From NCBI RefSeq assembly GCF_001552135.1, contig NZ_BCQP01000054.1:1-64000 (forward strand): a stretch of DNA of 64,000 nucleotides. Direction: 5' to 3'. The position numbers and the translations under genes are program-made. The notes under the pieces were generated by a model. The model did no database searches and was not told where the DNA came from. It saw nothing but the letters and a program-made list of their open reading frames with translations. Positions 59,557-64,000 of this stretch are shown here, piece by piece. Positions within the stretch are counted from its first letter, which is position 1. Every line of letters starts with the position of its first letter. This DNA comes from Actinomadura chibensis NBRC 106107. GTDB taxonomy: Bacteria > Actinomycetota > Actinomycetes > Streptosporangiales > Streptosporangiaceae.

Positions 59557-60291
59557 ATGTGCCGCCATATCGGCTACCTCGGGCCCGGCCGGACGCTGGA
59601 GTCGCTCGTCTACGGCGGCGAGCACTCCCTGGAGACCCAGGCGTACGCGCCGCGCATGACGCAGGGGAACCTGCTCAACGCGGACGGGTTCGGCGTCGGC
59701 TGGTACCAGGAGGGGCGTCCCGTCCGGTTCCGCCGGGCGCAACCGCTGTGGACCGACCAGTCCTTCCGGGAGGTGGCGGGGGCCGTGCGCGCGTCGTGCG
59801 CGGTCGCCGCGATCCGGTCGGCGACGGTCGGCTTCCCGGTGGACGAGTCGTGCGCCCAGCCGTTCCGCGCCGGGACGTGGCTGTTCAGCCACAACGGGAA
59901 GATCGAGGGGTACGACGGCGTCGAGGCCAAGCTCCGCGAGCTGGCCGGGGACGTCGCCGGGGTGCCGGACGCGCGCGCCCCGGTCGACTCCGCGCCGCTG
60001 TTCGCGCTCGCCGTCCGGCACTGGCGGGAGGGCCGCCCGCTCGGCGACGGCCTCGCCGCGGTCGTCGCCGCCGTCGCCGCGCTCGCGCCGGGACGCTACA
60101 ACCTGCTCGCCTCGGACGGGACGTCCCTGGCGGCCACGACGTGGGGCGACTCGCTGTTCGTCCGGGAGGGGGACGGCGAGGTCCGGATCGCGTCCGAGCC
60201 GCTCGACGACGGCCCGGAGTGGCGGCTCGTGCCCGACCGCTCGCTCGTCACGGCCGGTCTCGCGTCCGGCGTCTCCATCGACCCGCTCTGA
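59557..60291 (+). CDS. egtC: EgtC, gamma-glutamyl hydrolase (class II amidotransferase fold)
   Basis: 244 residues. N-terminal nucleophile Cys2 (M-C-R-H-I-G-Y), N-A-D-G-F-G-V-G-W near 48, F-S-H-N-G-K-I-E-G near 111. Removes glutamate from the gamma-glutamyl hercynylcysteine sulfoxide. Directly follows egtB. Confidence 0.93.
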   Translation: MCRHIGYLGPGRTLESLVYGGEHSLETQAYAPRMTQGNLLNADGFGVGWYQEGRPVRFRRAQPLWTDQSFREVAGAVRASCAVAAIRSATVGFPVDESCAQPFRAGTWLFSHNGKIEGYDGVEAKLRELAGDVAGVPDARAPVDSAPLFALAVRHWREGRPLGDGLAAVVAAVAALAPGRYNLLASDGTSLAATTWGDSLFVREGDGEVRIASEPLDDGPEWRLVPDRSLVTAGLASGVSIDPL

Positions 60292-60349
60292 AGCCGACCG
60301 CTCTGAGTCCGACCGTCCCGAAGCCGACCGTCCTGAAGCCGACCGCTGT
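60290..60349 (+). repeat. Four 15-bp tandem repeats between egtC and egtD
   Basis: Four copies of GAAGCCGACCGnnnn fill most of the gap, beginning at the egtC stop. In the egtD frame they read as K-P-T-(A/V)-L-type pentapeptides without a stop. The egtD ribosome site (GAAGGAG) follows immediately. Copy number is likely variable. Confidence 0.8.
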
Positions 60350-60362
60350 GAAGGAGAACCAC

Positions 60363-61319
60363 GTGGACCGGTTCCTGACCGCCGACGACCTCGCCAAGAC
60401 GCTCCGCCGCGACGTCCGCGAGGGGCTGGCGGGGACGCCGAAGACCCTGCCGCCCAAGTGGTTCTACGACGAGCGCGGCAGCGCGCTCTTCGAGGAGATC
60501 ACGAAACTGGAGGAGTACTACCCGACCCGCCGCGAGCGGGAGATCCTCGTCGCGCGGGCGCCCGCGATCGCCGCGGCGACCGGCGCCCGCACGCTCGTGG
60601 AGCTCGGCGCCGGGTCGGGCGAGAAGACCCGGCTGCTGCTCGGCGCGCTGTCCGGGACGCTGCGCGGCTACGTCCCGGTGGACGTCAGCGGCGAGTTCCT
60701 GGAGGAGGCCGCCGCCGGGATCGCGGCCGACCATCCGGGCCTCGCCGTCCGGACCGTCGTCGCCGACTACGAGCAGCACCTGCACCTGCTGCCCGGCGGC
60801 GAGCGGCGGCTGATCGCCTTCCTCGGCGGGACGATCGGCAACATGCCGCCCGCCGAGCGCGTCGGGTTCCTCGGCGGCCTGCGCGCCACCATGGGCGACG
60901 GCGACTTCCTCCTGCTCGGCGCCGACCTCGTCAAGGACAAGGGGCGGCTCGTCCGCGCCTACGACGACGAGGCCGGGGTCACCGCGGAGTTCAACCGGAA
61001 CGTCCTGCGGGTCATCAACCGGGAGCTGGACGCCGACTTCGACCCGGACGCGTTCGAGCACGTCGCCGTCTGGGACGAGGCGGAGGAGTGGATCGAGATG
61101 CGGCTGCGGTCCGTCCGCGACCAGGACGTGCGCGTCCGCGGCCTGGACCTCGCCGTGTCGTTCGCGGCGGGGGAGGAGATGCGCACCGAGGTCTCCGCCA
61201 AGTTCCGGCGGGAGCGGCTGGAGGCGGAGCTCGGCGCGGCCGGGCTGCGGCTCGCCGAGTTCTGGACGGACGCGGCGGGCGACTTCTCCCTCAGCCTCGC
61301 CGCCCCGGCGGGGGCCTAG
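60363..61319 (+). CDS. egtD: EgtD, histidine N-alpha-methyltransferase
   Basis: 318 residues from GTG 60363 (GAAGGAG). SAM motif [12 protein letters not shown] near 80; [13 protein letters not shown] near 36 and F-L-G-G-T-I-G-N near 154 are EgtD hallmarks. Trimethylates histidine to hercynine, the first step of the pathway although the gene is last. No egtE C-S lyase is in the window. Its last 4 bp overlap the convergent SGNH gene. Confidence 0.94.
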   Translation: MDRFLTADDLAKTLRRDVREGLAGTPKTLPPKWFYDERGSALFEEITKLEEYYPTRREREILVARAPAIAAATGARTLVELGAGSGEKTRLLLGALSGTLRGYVPVDVSGEFLEEAAAGIAADHPGLAVRTVVADYEQHLHLLPGGERRLIAFLGGTIGNMPPAERVGFLGGLRATMGDGDFLLLGADLVKDKGRLVRAYDDEAGVTAEFNRNVLRVINRELDADFDPDAFEHVAVWDEAEEWIEMRLRSVRDQDVRVRGLDLAVSFAAGEEMRTEVSAKFRRERLEAELGAAGLRLAEFWTDAAGDFSLSLAAPAGA

Positions 61320-62089
61320 TCCTTCCGGACGGGCCGGTCGAGCCCCAGCCGCTTCAGGTCGGCGGCGAGGCGGGTCGCGAGGTACCGGTGGCCCGCCTCG
61401 TTCGGATGGGTGCGGTCGTGCTTGATGAACTGGGCGGCGTTGCCGGTGCCGGTCAGCCGGTCGCCGGTGATCCACCGCTCGCCGATCGGGTCGACGAACG
61501 GGATGCCGAGCTGCCCGGCGAGGTTCTTCAGCGCGCCCTGGACGGCGACCGCGCCGGGCGGCGGGGCGTCCGTCCCCCACAGCGGGCCGACGAGCACGAT
61601 GTGGGTGCCGGGCCAGCGCTGCCGCGCGCGTTCGAGCAGCAGGTGCGCCGCCGCCGCGACCTGCGGCGCCGGGTACCGCCAGTCGTTGTGGCCGCCGGAG
61701 ACGATCAGCATGTCCGGCGCGGGCCGCCAGCCGAGCTGGTTCTCGAAGTGCCCGAGGAAGGAGTGCGGGCCGCCGCCCCGCGCGACGAACCCGGTGCCGC
61801 CGCGCCCCCCGACGATGACCTGCCAGCCGAGCAGCCGCCCGGTCGCCGACGCGTACGTGGTCTCCGGCCCGACGCCACGGTCGCCGACGGTGTAGCTGTC
61901 GCCGAGGAACATCACCACCGACGGGCTCCGGCGCGGCTCGGCCGGGGCGGCGCGCCCCGGGCCGTCCGCCGCGGCCGACCGGTGGACCTGCCCGCCGAAC
62001 GCGGAGCACCCGGTCGCGGACGCGGCCGCCACGAGGCCCAGGCACAGCGCGAGGATCGCCGCGCCGCGGCGGGCGCGGCGAGATGTCAT
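61316..62089 (-). CDS. SGNH/GDSL hydrolase, probable lipoprotein
   Basis: 257 residues from ATG 62089. N-terminal signal with A-T-G-C near residue 28, a plausible lipobox. Catalytic blocks present: F-L-G-D-S-Y-T (Ser) near 58, G near 90, S-G-G-H-N-D (Asn) near 126, and D-x-T-H-P-N (Asp/His) near 230. Likely a cell-surface esterase or acetylhydrolase. Divergent from the OafA-type acyltransferase, hinting at opposing acyl modification of a surface glycan (inference). Confidence 0.82.
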   Translation of the reverse strand: MTSRRARRGAAILALCLGLVAAASATGCSAFGGQVHRSAAADGPGRAAPAEPRRSPSVVMFLGDSYTVGDRGVGPETTYASATGRLLGWQVIVGGRGGTGFVARGGGPHSFLGHFENQLGWRPAPDMLIVSGGHNDWRYPAPQVAAAAHLLLERARQRWPGTHIVLVGPLWGTDAPPPGAVAVQGALKNLAGQLGIPFVDPIGERWITGDRLTGTGNAAQFIKHDRTHPNEAGHRYLATRLAADLKRLGLDRPVRKD

Positions 62090-62289
62090 CGAGGGACCAC
62101 CTAATCGTCGAGGACCGCGGAGGTCTCGGAGGGTCACGGGCATCTTACTGATCCGGAGCGCGGCCGGGGGCGAGTCGCGCGGTGTCGTGGCGGTACGGGC
62201 GGATGCGTACGGGGAATCGCGGCTTCTCCTACACCCTCCGTTCACGTCGCGGCTCTCGCCGGGAAACCTGACGCCGAGAGGGTTCCGCG

Positions 62290-63492
62290 GTGACTCGACG
62301 GGAAACCCCGCGTACGGGACGTCTGCGCGAACTCGACCTGCTGCGCTTCGCCGCCGCGCTCGCCGTGGTGCTGTACCACTTCACCGGGTTCGGCGGGCCG
62401 GGGCCGTGGCCGTCGGCCGCGCGCAAGGTGTTCCCCGAGGTCGCGGACGTCACCCGGTTCGGCTACCTGGGCGTCGACCTCTTCTTCGTCATCAGCGGCT
62501 TCGTGATCCTGATGAGCGCGTGGGGACGCGGGCCGGGGGAGTTCGGAGTGTCGCGGCTCGTCCGGCTGATGCCCGCGTACTGGGTGAGCGTGCTGCTGGG
62601 CGCGGTCGTGTACGCGGTGTTCGAGCAGGGGAACGGTGTGTCGGGGGTGGTCGTCCCCAACCTGACGATGCTGCAGGGCGGGCTCGGGGTCCGGAACCTC
62701 GACGCCGTCTACTGGACGCTCTGGGTCGAGCTCCATTTCTACGTCCTGATGGCCGTCCTCGCGGGCATCGGCATCACGTACCGCTCCTGCCTCATCTTCA
62801 TGGCGGCCTGGCTGTTCGGCGGCCTCTACGCGGACGAGGCCGGGAACAAGCTGCTTCAGGTCATGCTGGTGCCGACGTGGAGCGCCTACTTCATCGCGGG
62901 CATGGCCCTCTTCCTGATCCACCGGTTCGGGCCGACGCTGCTGCTGTGGGGCTACGTCGCCGTCTCGTACCTGCTGGCGCTGCGCTGGGGCGCCTGGCGC
63001 GCGGAGAACGCCTTCCACGGCGCGGACAAGGTCGTGGTCAGCGCCGTCATCACCGCCGTCTTCGCCGTGATGATCCTCGTCGCGACCGGACGGCTGGGGT
63101 GGGTGCGGTGGCCGGGGCTCACCGTCCTTGGGGCGCTGACGTACCCGCTGTACCTCGTCCATTCGCAGCTCGCGCTCCCGCTGCTGGACGCGATCTACCC
63201 CGGGCTCAACCGGTGGGCCGCGCTGGGCGTGGTGATCGGCGCGTCGCTGGCGGCGGCCTACGCGGTGCACCGGCTGGTGGAGCGTCCGGGGGCGGCCTGG
63301 ATGCGGGCGCGGCTGCGCGCCTCGCTTGAGCCGATGCGGGCGTCCCAGCCGTTCGCCGAGCTGACCCGCCGGGGCGCGAAGGGCGACGCCCAGCTCGACC
63401 CTGGCGCAGCTCAGCTCAACAACGGGGAGGCTCAGCTCAACGGCGGTGGGGAGCCGCGGCTCCGCGCCCCGGCCGACGCCGCGCGCGGCTGA
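62290..63492 (+). CDS. Acyltransferase family 3 (OafA-like) membrane protein
   Basis: 400 residues from GTG 62290, with about ten membrane helices. The family motifs R-x-x-E-L-D-L-L-R-F-A-A-A near 14, L-Y-H-F near 27 (catalytic His) and G-V-D-L-F-F-V-I-S-G-F near 60 are present. Acyl (often acetyl) transfer from CoA across the membrane to a sugar. The C-terminal tail carries A-Q-L-x-x-G repeats from a DNA repeat around GCTCAGCTCAAC (63400-63440). The 200 bp upstream (62090-62289) holds both divergent promoters; none could be placed. Confidence 0.85.
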   Translation: MTRRETPRTGRLRELDLLRFAAALAVVLYHFTGFGGPGPWPSAARKVFPEVADVTRFGYLGVDLFFVISGFVILMSAWGRGPGEFGVSRLVRLMPAYWVSVLLGAVVYAVFEQGNGVSGVVVPNLTMLQGGLGVRNLDAVYWTLWVELHFYVLMAVLAGIGITYRSCLIFMAAWLFGGLYADEAGNKLLQVMLVPTWSAYFIAGMALFLIHRFGPTLLLWGYVAVSYLLALRWGAWRAENAFHGADKVVVSAVITAVFAVMILVATGRLGWVRWPGLTVLGALTYPLYLVHSQLALPLLDAIYPGLNRWAALGVVIGASLAAAYAVHRLVERPGAAWMRARLRASLEPMRASQPFAELTRRGAKGDAQLDPGAAQLNNGEAQLNGGGEPRLRAPADAARG

Positions 63493-63580
63493 GACGCGGG
63501 GGTGTGACACGTTCCCGGCCCGGCGCGCTGAAGGAAGTGTGAGCGTCCGGCCGACGTGAGCGGGCTTCGGCCGGGCGCCG

Positions 63581-63621
63581 CCTCCGGTGGGCTCGTCACC
63601 CCCGGTCGGGCCCACCGGAGG
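63581..63621. terminator. Inverted repeat between OafA-like and dioxygenase genes
   Basis: CCTCCGGTGGGC (63581-63592) and GCCCACCGGAGG (63610-63621), perfect 12-bp arms with a 17-nt loop; a third partial copy CTCCGGTGG follows at 63629. It lies between convergent genes, so a bidirectional terminator is likely despite the absence of a T-tract. Confidence 0.55.
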
Positions 63622-63659
63622 TTCCAGCTCCGGTGGCCCCCCGACCTGCCCGAGCCCGG

Positions 63660-64000
63660 TCAGGCCTCCTGGCCCGGCGGGCGCAGCTCCTCGGTGTAGT
63701 CGACCGTCAGGCGGCGCATCACGCCCGACTCGTCGACGGAGTACTGGCCGAGGCGGTTCAGCGGCGGCGAATAGGCGTGGATGGAGACGGACGAGTCGTC
63801 CACTCCGGTGAGCCGGTGGATGTGGTCCGGGCCGAAGGAGAACGACGTCCCCTCGGCGACGACCGTCCGGACGGGCTCGCCGCCCATGCGCGGGTTGTTC
63901 TCCTCGATCGCCCCGGCGACGACCCGGACGGCGCCGGACGAGACGTCGTGGTCGTGCCACCCGGTGTCGTTCGCGGGCGTCCAGCAGAGCAGCCAGACGT
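63660..64000 (-). CDS. Cysteine dioxygenase-like cupin (partial)
   Basis: The reading frame stays open from the stop at 63660 to the window edge; the start lies beyond 64000. At least 113 residues are visible. Cupin metal-binding pattern G-W-H-D-H-D near residues 14-19 of the visible part and F-G-P-D-H-I-H-R near 57-64, with the D-x-S-x-G-A-V stretch of cysteine dioxygenase type I relatives. Expected to oxidise cysteine or a related thiol with O2 and iron. Thiol context of the ergothioneine operon nearby may be coincidental. Confidence 0.75.
   Translation of the reverse strand, partial: VWLLCWTPANDTGWHDHDVSSGAVRVVAGAIEENNPRMGGEPVRTVVAEGTSFSFGPDHIHRLTGVDDSSVSIHAYSPPLNRLGQYSVDESGVMRRLTVDYTEELRPPGQEA

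Overview
The window is very GC-rich DNA with strong third-position GC, frequent GTG and TTG starts and many 4-bp ATGA/GTGA gene overlaps. The gene families (a conservon, a KstR-type steroid regulon, the egtABCD ergothioneine operon, an SCO2583-like membrane protein, DUF397, Roadblock and PucR families) point to a filamentous actinomycete, most likely of the Thermomonosporaceae/Actinomadura type. There is no rRNA or other taxonomic marker, so this is inference. No tRNA, rRNA, CRISPR array, prophage or insertion sequence was seen.

Layout. 0.1-5.6 kb: an AIM24 protein, a CPWA-type glutathione-transferase-like reductase, a DedA membrane protein, a DHDPR-like reductase, and a two-gene beta-oxidation unit (SDR plus PaaG-type crotonase). 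5.6-11.5 kb: a degenerate CbiX-like protein and a five-gene conservon (extra Roadblock protein, NIT-domain kinase CvnA, CvnB, CvnC, CvnD GTPase). 11.5-19.2 kb: cupin, quinone reductase, Uma2-like protein, a membrane-anchored beta-propeller-like protein, a 26-residue seven-cysteine peptide too short for usual gene calling, and a large exonuclease/phosphatase-fold protein that has lost most catalytic residues.

19.2-27.4 kb and 48.2-51.4 kb: parts of a steroid side-chain catabolic regulon. A variant 3Fe-4S-type ferredoxin, a CYP125-like P450, a FadA5-like thiolase, the regulator KstR and the FadE28/FadE29 acyl-CoA dehydrogenase pair are present. KstR boxes (TAGAAC-N2-GTTCTA type) lie before the ferredoxin, the P450, kstR and fadE28, with a weak half-site before the thiolase. 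In Mycobacterium cyp125 and fadE28-fadE29 belong to one operon; here they are about 24 kb apart. Between ferredoxin and P450 lies a glycan-type group (two methyltransferases, an alpha/alpha-toroid protein, a GT4 glycosyltransferase).

28.1-33.5 kb is the most unusual region: a tightly overlapping five-gene operon encoding an OleA-like condensing enzyme, a GT2 glycosyltransferase, a P450, an OleC-like beta-lactone synthetase and an OleD-like reductase, with no OleB decarboxylase in the window. It predicts a long-chain beta-lactone, possibly oxidised and/or glycosylated, rather than an olefin. It is followed by a ClpN-domain regulator whose promoter is embedded in two perfect tandem palindromes and appears leaderless.

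35.2-45.9 kb: a complete purine catabolic operon divergent from pucR (uraD, uraH, uox, XDH FAD and Fe-S subunits, 8-oxoguanine deaminase, XDH molybdenum subunit, allB, alc). Two of its gene junctions carry copies of the same hairpin-plus-ribosome-binding-site cassette. 46-48 kb: a free-standing Rpn C-terminal domain protein, a strong bidirectional terminator, a DUF397 protein and a secreted S1 protease gene broken by one in-frame TAG. 51.4-56.7 kb: glutamate decarboxylase, a TetR/MFS efflux pair with a clear operator, and a sigma-factor-like protein with a membrane anchor and long Pro/Thr/Ser tail. 56.9-61.3 kb: egtABCD. 61.3-64 kb: an SGNH lipoprotein, an OafA-type acyltransferase and a cysteine-dioxygenase-like gene cut by the window edge.
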